A stretch of 64,000 nucleotides of DNA from an uncultured Erythrobacter sp. (GTDB lineage Bacteria; Pseudomonadota; Alphaproteobacteria; Sphingomonadales; Sphingomonadaceae). Position 1 is the first letter of the stretch. Each line of letters opens with the position of its first letter. Position numbers and translations under genes: made by a program. Shown in pieces: positions 38,809 through 47,548 of the stretch. The notes beneath the pieces are model-generated. The model saw nothing but the letters and a program-made list of their open reading frames with translations. It did not search any database and was not told where the DNA came from. The stretch spans positions 868,001-932,000 of the forward strand of contig CANKYK010000001.1 of the NCBI GenBank assembly GCA_947488155.1, in the 5' to 3' direction.

Positions 38809-39018
38809 TCAAGGGACGGGATCATATCCATGCCCGCCCCACGGATGGCAGCGCATTAGCCGCTTCGTCGCCAGCCATCCACCCTTGATCGCGCCATATT
38901 TCCCCAAGGCTTGGATCGCATATTGCGAACACGACGGCGCATAACGGCATGTCGGCGGCAAAATCCGGCTTGGCCCCCATTGCCACAACTTGGCGATAAA
39001 GATCAGAACGTGCTTCAT
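38809..39018 (-). CDS. yidD: Membrane protein insertion efficiency factor YidD
   Basis: This 69-residue YidD has the hallmark [21 protein letters not shown] (three Cys, including CRYxPSCSxY), [16 protein letters not shown] and GYDPVP. The family is membrane-associated and helps YidC. The ATG overlaps the rnpA stop (ATGA). Position between rnpA and yidC is classic. Confidence 0.96.
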   Translation of the reverse strand: MKHVLIFIAKLWQWGPSRILPPTCRYAPSCSQYAIQALGKYGAIKGGWLATKRLMRCHPWGGHGYDPVP

Positions 39019-39425
39019 GACGGAGTCGAACCACAGATCTTCTGGCTGGGAATTTGGCGCTTGCCGCGCCGCGGCCTGCGTCCACGGGCCGGATCGCCCT
39101 TCCCCGCCTTGGCGCGCTCCAGTGCATGCTCAAGCTCTTGACCCAGCGCGTCAAAGTCGCGCTCCACGCCGCCTGCTCGGCCAATCAGCACATGATCATG
39201 ATCCGGCAGGCCAAACTGAGGCAAAGCCGCGCGCAGTATTTCGCGGAACCTGCGTTTCATTCGGTTGCGAACCACGGCATTGCCGATCTTCTTGGTGACG
39301 GTAATGCCATAGCGCTGACCCAAACCGCCATTGGGACGGGTGAGCAAGACAAACCCCGGCCGCGCCACACGCAGACCGCGATTCGCCGCCAAAAAGTCAG
39401 ACCGCTTTGTAAGAACTTGAGCCAT
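39015..39425 (-). CDS. rnpA: Ribonuclease P protein component
   Basis: RnpA is the protein subunit of RNase P, which matures tRNA 5' ends. ATG 39425 gives [20 protein letters not shown] (136 aa). Conserved segments are [25 protein letters not shown] (the RNR motif) and the central loop. A basic C-terminal extension, [12 protein letters not shown], exceeds the E. coli length and is seen in several alphaproteobacteria. It lies between rpmH and yidD. Confidence 0.96.
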   Translation of the reverse strand: MAQVLTKRSDFLAANRGLRVARPGFVLLTRPNGGLGQRYGITVTKKIGNAVVRNRMKRRFREILRAALPQFGLPDHDHVLIGRAGGVERDFDALGQELEHALERAKAGKGDPARGRRPRRGKRQIPSQKICGSTPS

Positions 39426-39447
39426 TAAGGTGCTGCTATACGCAGAA

Positions 39448-39468
39448 CGGGCCCCCAATGGGAGCCCG
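39448..39468 (-). terminator. Hairpin between rpmH and rnpA
   Basis: A 9-bp stem, read on the minus strand as CGGGCTCCC / GGGGGCCCG, has a 3-nt loop and no strong T-run. It may act as an attenuator or processing hairpin, allowing rpmH to be expressed above rnpA (inference). Confidence 0.5.
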
Positions 39469-39534
39469 CAGCATACGACGTCTCAGTCGTTAGCAAAAAC
39501 TGCGCGTCCCAGCAGGGACGCCGACCAGTCTAAT

Positions 39535-39669
39535 TTACGCGCAAAGGGTCTTGCGGCCACGCTTGCGGCGAGCGCGCAGAACCTTGCGGCCACCTGGCGT
39601 TGCTTTGCGAGCGAAGAAACCGTGGCGGCGGGCGCGCACGAGATTGCTTGGTTGGAATGTCCGCTTCAT
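39535..39669 (-). CDS. rpmH: 50S ribosomal protein L34
   Basis: bL34 has 44 residues from ATG 39669: [40 protein letters not shown]. The sequence is diagnostic, with the MKRTFQPS start and KVLxARRxKGR core. It is the first gene of the rnpA-yidD-yidC-engB cluster. The longer track ORF start (39753) is not needed. Confidence 0.98.
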   Translation of the reverse strand: MKRTFQPSNLVRARRHGFFARKATPGGRKVLRARRKRGRKTLCA

Positions 39670-39723
39670 ATCGTCCTCGAAATCAGTGTGCTCAGCAATA
39701 TGATAATCTTTATTGCCGCGCGA

Positions 39724-39749
39724 ATAAAAAGGGCCGCCTGCTGGCGACC
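39724..39749 (-). terminator. Intrinsic terminator of the ClpP/crotonase-like gene
   Basis: On the minus strand, the stem GGTCGCC / GGCGGCC (one T·G) with an AGCA loop is followed by CTTTTTATTC. It lies 18 bp past the stop of the 39767-40726 gene. Confidence 0.8.
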
Positions 39750-39766
39750 GCATTACGAGCGCTCAA

Positions 39767-40726
39767 TTATGGGAAAGCGTACCCTGAGTCAAGCATTGCG
39801 AGCTCAACATGAGCGATATCGTTGAATGCCAGTTTGATGGTCGGCATCATGATAAAGTTCAGATCAATCTGGCGCTGGCGCTCAACCTTTGGAGCACGTG
39901 CAGGACGCTCGGGGCGCAGCCACGTGCGCATTTCGTCCGCGCCGAGCCATTTGGCGCTTTGATGCGGCACAGAATTGGTCATTGCGTAAAAGTCGCGCGC
40001 GCGCACATCGCTCATACCCATCTCGGTGTAGTAGTCGAGATAGAGACGGTTTTCCGGCGCGTCCGGGGCAAAGTCTTGTGGTTGACGACCATGGTTGTCG
40101 AGCCAGGAATGCACCGCAAACTCGGCCCCGTCTTCCATAGTGCGGGTCTTGCCCGCCAGGAACAGCTCAACCGCGCCAGAGCGCACAGAGCCGCCGTCGG
40201 GAACATGGGTTGAGATGCCAGCGGCGCGAATAGCGCGGCCCACGGCAAGGTTGGCAATGTCATCGCTGGTGCCCGGAGCCTCGATCATTTCAAGGTGCTT
40301 AAGACCTGGAAAATCGCGCAGCATCGCGCTGAAGTATTGCGGGCTCATCCGGTTGGTTGATCCAACCACAGCAGCGCGGTTCTCATCAAGAACTTGGAAC
40401 GGACCATATTGCGCCAATGCCGTTTTCGCTGGCCGCTCAGCAGCCGGCAGCGGCGCAGCATAGCGGGCCGTCATCGCGTCGGCTTGCGGCTCCACATAGG
40501 TGTATTCGGTAATAACTGCGCTGCTGCCTGCCGAAACCGACTGGAAACTAGCGGGCGCAGCGGCTGAAGACTGCAGACGCACCCAGCGCTGAGCCGCAGG
40601 GTCCCATTCTTCCACCCAACGTTCCACCGCGACTGACCGCGATACTGCAAATTCTTGCGCAGCGGCAACACTTGGCAATGCAAGTAAGCCGAAAATAGCG
40701 ATGAGCAGGCGAGTAACATGTTGCAT
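39767..40726 (-). CDS. Secreted ClpP/crotonase-like protein (COG3904-type)
   Basis: This 319-residue protein has a signal peptide (LLIAIFGLLALPSVAAAQ). Its middle recalls ClpP/crotonase-fold secreted proteins of alphaproteobacteria. LEMIEAPGTSDDIANLAVGRAIRAAGISTHVP corresponds to the oxyanion-side segment. GGSVRSGAVELFLAGKTR carries a Ser in the nucleophile position, and FAVHSWLD carries the candidate His. The last third holds YLDYYTEMGM and FYAMTNSVPHQSAKWLGADEM. Proteolytic activity is not proven. It probably acts in the periplasm or outside. Fold assignment is moderate. Confidence 0.62.
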   Translation of the reverse strand: MQHVTRLLIAIFGLLALPSVAAAQEFAVSRSVAVERWVEEWDPAAQRWVRLQSSAAAPASFQSVSAGSSAVITEYTYVEPQADAMTARYAAPLPAAERPAKTALAQYGPFQVLDENRAAVVGSTNRMSPQYFSAMLRDFPGLKHLEMIEAPGTSDDIANLAVGRAIRAAGISTHVPDGGSVRSGAVELFLAGKTRTMEDGAEFAVHSWLDNHGRQPQDFAPDAPENRLYLDYYTEMGMSDVRARDFYAMTNSVPHQSAKWLGADEMRTWLRPERPARAPKVERQRQIDLNFIMMPTIKLAFNDIAHVELAMLDSGYAFP

Positions 40727-40871
40727 CCCTAATCTTTAAAGTCGACATATTTTAGGAATGGCGAAGTTTTATGCTTGCCAAGACGTTTAGGAATTGCACC
40801 TATGCAATCGAATAGTGCGAATGAATGAGTTTTGGGTGGCTATCGCACTATGGTTATTAGGGGGTTACTCT

Positions 40872-42368
40872 TTGGTCGCGCTGGTCAAAACGGTCGCTTA
40901 TCTCGGGCTCGAGGCGCGCGGCGTAGAGGTACAATGCCAAGTCGCGTCCGGCTTGCCGCGCTTCACCGTGGTCGGATTGCCAGATAAAGCCATTAGCGAA
41001 AGCCGAGAGCGAGTGCAGGCCGCGCTGGCTGCGATGGGCCTTGCCCTGCCCCCGAAGCGGATCACCATAAATCTGTCTCCTGCCGATCTGCCAAAGGACG
41101 GCTCGCACTATGATTTGCCAATTGCGCTCGCGCTGCTCGCGGCGATGGGCGTGACCGATGCAGAGCAATTGGGGGACTGGCTGGCCGTTGGAGAGCTCTC
41201 ACTTGACGGCCGAATTGTCGCCACGCCGGGCGCATTGCTGGCCGCACTGCATGCGAGTGAAAATGAAATCGGTTTAATCTGCCCGGCAGAGCAAGGCCCC
41301 GAGGCAAAATGGGCCAGCGGAATACCGGTATTGGCGGCGAAGGATCTGGTCAGCCTGCTCAATCATCTCAAAGGCACGCAGACCCTGGCAGAGCCAGAGC
41401 GGGGCGCGATAGAGGAAAAGCCGATTGGCGCAGACCTGAAACAAGTTAAGGGTCAAGAAACCGCCAAGCGCGCGCTCGAGATCGCCGCCAGCGGCGGGCA
41501 CAATATGCTGATGATGGGACCGCCGGGATCGGGCAAAAGCCTGCTCGCCTCCTGCCTACCCGGCATTTTACCAGAACTTACGCCGAGCGAGGCGCTGGAA
41601 GTATCGATGGTGCAATCGGTCGCCGGATTGCTCGACAGCGGACGGATCAGCCGGTCGCGGCCCTTCCGCGCACCGCATCACTCAGCCAGCATGGCCGCCT
41701 TGACCGGAGGCGGCCTGAAAGTCCGCCCTGGCGAGGTCAGCCTGGCGCATCTCGGCGTGCTGTTCCTTGACGAACTGCCGGAATTTCAACGTCCAGTGCT
41801 CGATTCCCTAAGACAGCCGCTGGAGACGGGCCATGTCGACGTCGCCCGCGCCAATGCGCATGTTACCTTTCCGGCCAGAGTGCAATTGATAGCCGCCATG
41901 AACCCCTGCCGCTGCGGCCATGCGGGCGAACCGGGCCATGTTTGCGCGCGCGGGCCGCGCTGCGCCACCGAATACCAAGCGCGCATCAGCGGCCCCTTGC
42001 TGGATCGGATCGACCTGCATGTTGAAGTGGCCGCCGTGAGCGCGATGGATATGGCCCTGCCGCCAGCGAGCGAAGGCAGTGGAGCCGTGGCGCAAAGAGT
42101 GGCAGCAGCACGCCGAATTCAGGAGGGACGCGGCGTTCGCTCCAACGCGGAACTCGAGGGCGAGAAGCTGGAACATTATGCCTCGCCCGATGATCCCGGT
42201 CGGCAATTGCTGATGCAGGCGGCAGAGAAGCTGCGCCTGTCAGCGCGCGGATATACCAGAATGCTCCGGGTCGCGCGGACAATCGCTGATCTCTCAGGAG
42301 CGGAGACTGTTGGACGTGCGCATATCGCCGAGGCGCTTAGTTATCGCCACCAACCCGCGCGCATGTAG
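40872..42368 (+). CDS. comM: YifB/ComM family Mg chelatase-like AAA ATPase
   Basis: ComM-type AAA+ proteins help branch migration of incoming DNA during natural transformation, at least in Vibrio and Haemophilus. The track start (40794) adds a hydrophobic non-family leader. A TTG at 40872 preceded by AGGGGG at 7-nt spacing yields the family start (M)VALVKTVAYLGLEARGV (498 aa). Domains are an N-terminal ChlI-like domain with LPRFTVVGLPDKAISESRERV, Walker A GPPGSGKSLLA, LFLDELPEF (Walker B), and a zinc-type CRCGHAGEPGHVC motif. The C-terminal domain contains SARGYTRMLRVARTIADL. Confidence 0.95.
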   Translation: MVALVKTVAYLGLEARGVEVQCQVASGLPRFTVVGLPDKAISESRERVQAALAAMGLALPPKRITINLSPADLPKDGSHYDLPIALALLAAMGVTDAEQLGDWLAVGELSLDGRIVATPGALLAALHASENEIGLICPAEQGPEAKWASGIPVLAAKDLVSLLNHLKGTQTLAEPERGAIEEKPIGADLKQVKGQETAKRALEIAASGGHNMLMMGPPGSGKSLLASCLPGILPELTPSEALEVSMVQSVAGLLDSGRISRSRPFRAPHHSASMAALTGGGLKVRPGEVSLAHLGVLFLDELPEFQRPVLDSLRQPLETGHVDVARANAHVTFPARVQLIAAMNPCRCGHAGEPGHVCARGPRCATEYQARISGPLLDRIDLHVEVAAVSAMDMALPPASEGSGAVAQRVAAARRIQEGRGVRSNAELEGEKLEHYASPDDPGRQLLMQAAEKLRLSARGYTRMLRVARTIADLSGAETVGRAHIAEALSYRHQPARM

Positions 42369-42388
42369 AAAACAGGCAAGCCTCAGGA

Positions 42389-42937
42389 TTAGCCCGCCGC
42401 GCGCTTGGCAGCGGCCAGATCAACCACATCGCCGCGCGATAGATCGCCTTCGGCAGAAGCGATTGAGCCATCAGCCCGCTTGCCCAGGTTTTCACGCGCG
42501 ACCAGCCACAGATCTTCATGCGTCAAAATGCGTCCGTCATGAGCGAGGATTGACACCGGACCAATCGGCAGGCGGTCCTGCTCATCGACAAGCACGGGGC
42601 TTTCCTCCACCTCGACACCGTATTTCTGGCCCCATTGGCGAAGCGCAAGCATCGCAGGGAGCAAATCGAAGCCTTTGGGCGTCAGCCGGTATTCAATTTT
42701 GCGGCGATCATCGGCGCATGGCTCTCTTTTCAGGATCCCATGTTCGACCAGTTTCGCCAGCCTGTTGGACAGAATATTACGCGCAATGCCGAGTTCACTG
42801 AGGAACTCCTCGAAATGGTGCAGCCCGTTAAAGCTCGCCCGCAGAATCATAAATGACCAGCGTTCACCCATAACTTCAAGCGCTTGCGGTAGGCCGCACT
42901 CAGTTAGTTCACGCAATGGCTCGCGGATATCGCCCAT
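42389..42937 (-). CDS. HxlR family transcriptional regulator
   Basis: This 182-residue winged-helix regulator of the HxlR type starts REPLRELTECGLPQALEVMGERWSFMILR, with the conserved N-terminal Cys that senses oxidants or electrophiles in some members. The HTH and wing are FEEFLSELGIARNILSNRLAKLVEHGIL and YRLTPKGFDL. The C-terminal ~70 residues extend beyond the minimal ~110-aa fold. It is divergent from a small CC_3452-family gene, with an inverted-repeat operator candidate between them. Confidence 0.93.
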   Translation of the reverse strand: MGDIREPLRELTECGLPQALEVMGERWSFMILRASFNGLHHFEEFLSELGIARNILSNRLAKLVEHGILKREPCADDRRKIEYRLTPKGFDLLPAMLALRQWGQKYGVEVEESPVLVDEQDRLPIGPVSILAHDGRILTHEDLWLVARENLGKRADGSIASAEGDLSRGDVVDLAAAKRAAG

Positions 42938-43004
42938 AATTCAGTCCTCTCCCTGAAACCTTTTTAGCGCGATTTTCAGATGACGCAAAAAGATTTCAGT
43001 TTTT

Positions 43005-43065
43005 AGTTGCAACTCAAAACCTAATCGCTTAGGTAGTGATTCGCAACTGGTTTTGAATTGCAACT
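43005..43065. promoter_or_regulatory. Inverted-repeat operator candidate between HxlR and CC_3452 genes
   Basis: AGTTGCAACTCAAAAC (43005-43020) and GTTTTGAATTGCAACT (43050-43065) are inverted copies matching at 15 of 16 positions. Each contains a GTTGCAAC-type core. The location 30-90 bp before both starts suits HxlR autoregulation and control of the small exported protein. Confidence 0.6.
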
Positions 43066-43094
43066 GATCAAACATCTCAAACAAGGAATGAACG

Positions 43095-43430
43095 ATGACC
43101 CTCTCCCTTTCACGTTTCAGCCGCCTATCGGTTTTCGCAATGGCATTAGTTTACACTGGCCTGACATTCGGTGTGGCAACGGCGCCCGCGATGGCGAAAA
43201 GCAGCCCTTACTATACCGTAACTCTTGCTCAGCCCGCAGATGACAGCCGCACTGTCGCATCGGGCGTCGCTTGGTCATGCAAAGGCACCACGTGTGTCGC
43301 GAACAAAGGTCCTTCACGCCCACTTCGCATCTGCCGCGGCCTCTCACGTGAATTCGGTGAGATCGTGAGTTTTACCGCCAAGGGTGAAGAGCTGGCCGCA
43401 GACAAGCTGGCCAAGTGCAACGGCAAGTAA
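43095..43430 (+). CDS. CC_3452 family small exported protein
   Basis: This 111-residue protein has a signal peptide (LSVFAMALVYTGLTFGVATAPAMA). The mature domain of about 80 residues contains YYTVTLAQPADDSRTVASGVAWSC, GTTCVANKGPSRPLRICRGL and a final CNGK. Four Cys may form two disulfides. It matches what I know as the CC_3452 family of Caulobacter/Sphingomonadales, of unknown function. Regulation by the divergent HxlR protein is suggested by the shared operator. Confidence 0.8.
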   Translation: MTLSLSRFSRLSVFAMALVYTGLTFGVATAPAMAKSSPYYTVTLAQPADDSRTVASGVAWSCKGTTCVANKGPSRPLRICRGLSREFGEIVSFTAKGEELAADKLAKCNGK

Positions 43431-43451
43431 GTCGACCTAAAAGACCTCCTC

Positions 43452-43478
43452 TCGTCCGAAGCTCTCCAACTCGGACGA
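43452..43478 (+). other. Extra hairpin after CC_3452 gene
   Basis: A perfect 8-bp stem, TCGTCCGA / TCGGACGA, with an 11-nt loop sits between the stop and the terminator. It has no T-run and may stabilise the mRNA 3' end. Confidence 0.45.
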
Positions 43479-43488
43479 TGAATGATGG

Positions 43489-43526
43489 CCCTCGGCGCTT
43501 CCCCAAACGGCGCCGGGGGTCTTTTG
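43489..43526 (+). terminator. Intrinsic terminator after CC_3452 gene
   Basis: The stem CCCTCGGCGC / GCGCCGGGGG with an 11-nt loop is followed by TCTTTTGGTTT. It lies between the + strand gene and the convergent HAD gene. Confidence 0.75.
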
Positions 43527-43528
43527 GT

Positions 43529-44146
43529 TTATGCTGCCAAGAAGCCAGAGGAGCGCAATTGCGCTTCTAGATTTTGCGCATCGGTGAACAAATGCGCCGA
43601 CCAACCGCGAGCCTGTGCCGCCTCAATATTCGCAGCATTATCATCGGTGAAGAACAGCTCTTGAGGCCCAAAACCACTTCGCTCCTCGACAAGCTCGTAA
43701 ATGCGCGGATCAGGCTTTGCGACCTTCTCTGTGCCTGACACGATGATATCTTCAAACAGGTCAAAGATCGGATGTTCGGGGCGGAACATGTTCCAGAATT
43801 CATGCCCGAAATTGGTCAAGCAATACAGCGGCACCCCATCGGCATGCAGTCGCTTGACGATATCGTGCGTCCCCTCGACGGGGCCGGGCACGGTCTCGTT
43901 AAAACGTGAAGTGTAGGCATTGAGATGCGTCTCATATTTTGGGAACATTGCAATGCGTTCGGGAACCATGTCACCCAGCGGGCAACCGCGATCATGCTGG
44001 AAATGCCACTCTTCGGTCACGACATTGGCGAGGAACCAGTCGAGCTCTTCAGGGTCCTCGATCAGCTTTTCGAAAAGAGCCCGAAGCTGCCAGTGGAACA
44101 GCACGCGCCCCACATCAAACACGACCGCAGCCGGTGACTTACTCAT
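43529..44146 (-). CDS. HAD superfamily hydrolase
   Basis: This 205-residue haloacid-dehalogenase-like hydrolase of subfamily IA has motif I VFDVGRVLFHW (DxG type, as in YihX-like phosphatases), motif II LYCLTNFG, motif III lysine in KVAKPDPRIYEL and motif IV FTDDNAANIEAA. The cap spans about residues 15-85. The substrate is unknown; sugar phosphates are common for YihX relatives. It is monocistronic, with rpmJ downstream of its start on the same strand. Confidence 0.9.
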   Translation of the reverse strand: MSKSPAAVVFDVGRVLFHWQLRALFEKLIEDPEELDWFLANVVTEEWHFQHDRGCPLGDMVPERIAMFPKYETHLNAYTSRFNETVPGPVEGTHDIVKRLHADGVPLYCLTNFGHEFWNMFRPEHPIFDLFEDIIVSGTEKVAKPDPRIYELVEERSGFGPQELFFTDDNAANIEAAQARGWSAHLFTDAQNLEAQLRSSGFLAA

Positions 44147-44169
44147 TGGGAATGCTCCAAATACGGCAA

Positions 44170-44199
44170 CGGCCCGCTCTCCATTGCGGAGGCGGGCCG
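44170..44199 (-). terminator. rpmJ terminator hairpin
   Basis: Read on the minus strand, CGGCCCGC-CTCC / GGAG-a-GCGGGCCG forms a 12-bp stem with one bulge about 50 bp past the rpmJ stop. The tail is TTGCCGTATTT, so termination is likely but not strong. Confidence 0.6.
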
Positions 44200-44247
44200 G
44201 TGCGGTTGCTCAATTGCCTCTAGGACAATTGGCCATAACAGGACTGA

Positions 44248-44373
44248 TTAGCCCTGACGCGCCTTGAAACGGCGATTGGTCTTGTTGATCACATAAGTGC
44301 GGCCGCGACGACGAATCACTCGACAATCGCGGTGGCGGTTTTTCAGCGACTTCAGGCTGTTGCGGATTTTCAT
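44248..44373 (-). CDS. rpmJ: 50S ribosomal protein L36
   Basis: bL36 has 41 residues: [41 protein letters not shown]. It is the longer alphaproteobacterial form with the N-terminal [11 protein letters not shown]. Only one Cys (RDCRVI) is present, so the Zn knuckle of the classical form is absent (C-minus paralogue type). The start at 44373 is clear from the family. It stands alone between the HAD gene and galE. Confidence 0.96.
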   Translation of the reverse strand: MKIRNSLKSLKNRHRDCRVIRRRGRTYVINKTNRRFKARQG

Positions 44374-44500
44374 TGTCTGTCTTCCAAAAGGTAAGCGCGC
44401 CGGAGATAGCCCCGACGCGCGGAAATTTGTTGAGCGGCCACTAGCGCCAGAGACCGCCAAGGTCAAGCAATCTAGGCCGCAAATTCATACGTCATACGAT

Positions 44501-45505
44501 CTAGCGCAGATCTGACAGCTTCCGCTCCCAGGCAAGCGCATGGGTGATAATCGTGTCGAGGTCTGCATGCTTGGGCTGCCACGGCAAAGTGGACTGAATC
44601 CGCTTTGGGTCAGAGACGAGCGAATCGGGATCGCCAGCGCGACGCCCTTGAAGCACGCGGTTAATCGGGCGATTCGTCACGCGATCAACCGCGTCCAGCA
44701 CCTCAAGAACCGAGAAACCGCGGCCATATCCGCAGTTCATCGTGAGGGAGCGTTTGGGCTGCTCAATAAGTGCCTCAAGCGCCAGCACATGCGCCGCCGC
44801 CAGATCGCTGACATGGATGTAATCGCGCACCCCCGTGCCATCGGTGGTGTCATAATCCGTGCCAAACACGCTCACCGATTCGCGTTTGCCCAGCGCTGCC
44901 TCAACCGCGACCTTGATAAGATGCGTTGCCCCTGCGGTGGATTGCCCGCTGCGCGCCTCGGGATCTGCGCCTGCGACATTGAAATAGCGCAGGGCGCAAT
45001 AATTGAGGTCATGCGCCGCCGATACGTCACCCAGCATCTGTTCGGTCATCAGTTTTGACCAGCCATAGGGATTGATCGGATTGCGCGGGGTTTCCTCTGT
45101 AACCGGAGAGCTCTCCGGTACTCCGTAAGTGGCAGCAGTCGAGGAGAAAATGAAATGCGGTACGCCTGCTTTGGTCGCTGCCTCAATCAACGCCCGGCTC
45201 TTCGCGGTGTTGTTATGATAATATTTCAACGGATTTTCGACGCTTTCAGGAACGATTATCGAGCCCGCAAAATGCATGATCGCACCCGTTCCCTGCTCGG
45301 CAAATATGCGCGCCAGCAACTCCCCATCCTCAATGTCGCCCTCGTAAAGCGGAACCCCATCGGGGATCGCAAAACGAAAGCCGGTTGTGAGATTGTCGAT
45401 CACCGCAACTGGCCAGCCTGCATCTTTAAGCGCAAGCACCGCATGGCTGCCAATGTAACCGGCACCGCCTGTTACTAAAACTGGGACTTTAGAAAATTCG
45501 GTCAT
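44501..45505 (-). CDS. galE: UDP-glucose 4-epimerase
   Basis: GalE interconverts UDP-glucose and UDP-galactose with bound NAD. This extended SDR of 334 residues has the N-terminal TGGAGYIGSHAVLAL, the FAGSIIVPESV segment, and the catalytic Ser/Tyr/Lys (SSTAATYG and NPYGWSKLMTEQ). It also has the C-terminal sugar-nucleotide motif RRAGDPDSLVSDP. It probably serves exopolysaccharide or LPS sugar supply. No other sugar genes are adjacent. Confidence 0.96.
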   Translation of the reverse strand: MTEFSKVPVLVTGGAGYIGSHAVLALKDAGWPVAVIDNLTTGFRFAIPDGVPLYEGDIEDGELLARIFAEQGTGAIMHFAGSIIVPESVENPLKYYHNNTAKSRALIEAATKAGVPHFIFSSTAATYGVPESSPVTEETPRNPINPYGWSKLMTEQMLGDVSAAHDLNYCALRYFNVAGADPEARSGQSTAGATHLIKVAVEAALGKRESVSVFGTDYDTTDGTGVRDYIHVSDLAAAHVLALEALIEQPKRSLTMNCGYGRGFSVLEVLDAVDRVTNRPINRVLQGRRAGDPDSLVSDPKRIQSTLPWQPKHADLDTIITHALAWERKLSDLR

Positions 45506-45655
45506 AGGAAGGCCTTAGCAAGCTACATGTGCAAAAGCGTAGATGGCTCATCGAAAGAACCGCAGTTTTGCACAATCGCGCCAATGGGTCCAAACAGTGC
45601 GCCGCTGAAACGGGATTACGCGATCAAACGTCGCACATATTTAAAGGAGGCCGAC

Positions 45656-46324
45656 ATGGCTCAACCCATTAGGAAACAAGCAGCAATGCTCATCGCATTG
45701 GTTGCCACCACCGCACTAGGCGCCTGCGCCACCGTGCCGCCGCCCAGCCCTGTTTCGGTAACTCGGTTCCATCAGCAAGACACGCTTGGCCAAATTGGCC
45801 AAATTGGCCAGGGCATTGTGTTTGTCGAAAGCGCGCCTGACGAGAGCAATGCAGACCTTGAACTCGCTCCATATAAGGCCGCGGTGGCAGCAGAGCTGAT
45901 GGCGCTTGGCTATCGGGAGGGACCGCGCAGCGAAGCAAACGCTATCGCCAGCATTTCGCTCGAACGTTTTGAAGCACAGAGAGAGCGCCAAGGCGGCGGG
46001 CCCGTTAGTGTCGGGGTCGGAGGCCGGACTGGATCGTTTGGCTCCGGCGTTGGCCTAGGGATTGGGATCAATCTGGGCGGCGGCAGCAACCGCGCGCGTA
46101 TCGGCACTGAGCTGGCTGTCACATTACGGCCCGCCGGCGACCAAACATCATCTCCAGGTAACCTGTGGGAAGGGCGCGCTCAAATCGAAGTGTCGCAGGA
46201 CACACCTGAAGATCAGGCAGCCTCAAGCGCACCAATTTTAGCAAAAGCCTTGTTTCGTGATTTCCCAGGGGGCAATGGCGACACCGTAACGATTGAATTG
46301 CAAGATATTGAGACGAGTGAGTGA
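45656..46324 (+). CDS. DUF4136 lipoprotein (second copy)
   Basis: ATG 45656 with a perfect SD, AAAGGAGG (6 nt upstream), gives 222 residues; the track start at 45527 is rejected. The lipobox LGAC is near residue 24. The DUF4136 core has [17 protein letters not shown] and [14 protein letters not shown] Gly-rich insert, [25 protein letters not shown], follows, and the protein ends [16 protein letters not shown]. It is related to 19252-19983. Its stop overlaps the M14 peptidase start (GTGA), so the two are coupled. Confidence 0.87.
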   Translation: MAQPIRKQAAMLIALVATTALGACATVPPPSPVSVTRFHQQDTLGQIGQIGQGIVFVESAPDESNADLELAPYKAAVAAELMALGYREGPRSEANAIASISLERFEAQRERQGGGPVSVGVGGRTGSFGSGVGLGIGINLGGGSNRARIGTELAVTLRPAGDQTSSPGNLWEGRAQIEVSQDTPEDQAASSAPILAKALFRDFPGGNGDTVTIELQDIETSE

Positions 46325-47469
46325 CAAAAATAGTGAATGACATTGCCATTGATGCCGAGTTTGACAGCGGCAATATCCAAGTTCTCTCCGTCTCCGGAAA
46401 CACCGCCAAACTGGCCCTGCGCAAGGACCACATGTCGGAGTTTGCTCAGTGGTTCCATTTCCGGGTCACTTGCGCAGCCGGCGAAGAGCTAACGCTGAAG
46501 ATCACTGACCTTAATGATAGCGCGTTTACAGGCGGCTGGCCTGATTATAACGCCTGCGTGTCCGAGGATCGCGAATTCTGGGCGCGCGCGGCCAGCAGCT
46601 TTGACAAAAGCGAGGCCAATGGCACGCTAACCATCAGCTATGTCCCGTCTGGTAATATCGCTTGGTTCGCCTATTTCGCGCCCTACTCCATGGAACGGCA
46701 TCATGACCTAGTATCAGAGGCCGCCGCTAGCGAAGGTGTAGACCTCCTACGCCTTGGCACCACTCTAGATGGCCAACCGATCGATTGCCTTGAAATGGGC
46801 GAAGGTGAACGTTCCGTCTGGCTCTATGCGCGCCAGCATCCCGGTGAAACACAGGCAGAATGGTGGATGGAGGGCGTACTGGAATGTCTGACCGATCCGA
46901 CTTATCCGGTCGCGCGGGCATTGCGCCGCAAATGCCGCCTACACATTGTGCCCAATTGCAATCCGGATGGATCACGCCGCGGCCATCTGCGCACGAATGC
47001 AGTTGGCGTCAATTTGAACCGCGAATGGAACGAGCCGAGCGCCGAGAAATCGCCCGAGGTCCTCGCGATCCGCAATCATATGGACGCGACCGGCGTCGAC
47101 TTTGCAATTGACGCACACGGCGATGAGGCGATCCCCGCCGTGTTTCTGGCAGGCTTTGAAGGCATTCCATCCTGGACCGACGAGCAAGGCGAGGAGTTCT
47201 ACCGCTATCAACGCATTTTGGACCGGCGAACGCCAGACTTTCAAACAAAGCTCGGCTATCCAAAAGCCCCCGCTGGCAAGGCCAATCTCGGGATCAGCAC
47301 CAATTTGGTTGCGGAACGTTTCGGCTGCACCGCCATGACTTTGGAAATGCCCTATAAGGATTTGGCCGATGCGCCAGAGCCAGAGCAAGGGTGGTCACCA
47401 GAGCGCTGTAAGCTGCTCGCCCGAGACTGCCTAGCTGCACTGCTAGAATGGTTGGATGAGCCGCAATAG
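46321..47469 (+). CDS. M14 family metallocarboxypeptidase (cytosolic carboxypeptidase-like)
   Basis: This 382-residue protein has an N-terminal beta domain ([28 protein letters not shown]) typical of the CCP/AGBL and bacterial M14D branch. It is followed by the zinc carboxypeptidase. Zinc ligands are H and E in [16 protein letters not shown] and H in AIDAHGDE. The substrate Arg/Asn segment is NLNREWN, and the catalytic Glu lies in MTLEMPYKD. No signal peptide is seen, so it is cytoplasmic. Eukaryotic relatives trim tubulin tails; the bacterial substrate is unknown. The start is a GTG overlapping the DUF4136 stop. Confidence 0.92.
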   Translation: MTKIVNDIAIDAEFDSGNIQVLSVSGNTAKLALRKDHMSEFAQWFHFRVTCAAGEELTLKITDLNDSAFTGGWPDYNACVSEDREFWARAASSFDKSEANGTLTISYVPSGNIAWFAYFAPYSMERHHDLVSEAAASEGVDLLRLGTTLDGQPIDCLEMGEGERSVWLYARQHPGETQAEWWMEGVLECLTDPTYPVARALRRKCRLHIVPNCNPDGSRRGHLRTNAVGVNLNREWNEPSAEKSPEVLAIRNHMDATGVDFAIDAHGDEAIPAVFLAGFEGIPSWTDEQGEEFYRYQRILDRRTPDFQTKLGYPKAPAGKANLGISTNLVAERFGCTAMTLEMPYKDLADAPEPEQGWSPERCKLLARDCLAALLEWLDEPQ

Positions 47470-47548
47470 GATTTTACATCCGGTTCAGTCTGCTCGCAGC
47501 CCGCGATGTGCTACTATCAAGCATATTGCATAAAAAGGGGATGAGACA

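Noticed and set aside
45785-45812. Short tandem repeat CCAAATTGG in the DUF4136 gene as a possible CRISPR or iteron
   Set aside because: Only two to three 9-bp units encode GQIGQIGQ in frame. There are no spacers and no replication gene nearby.
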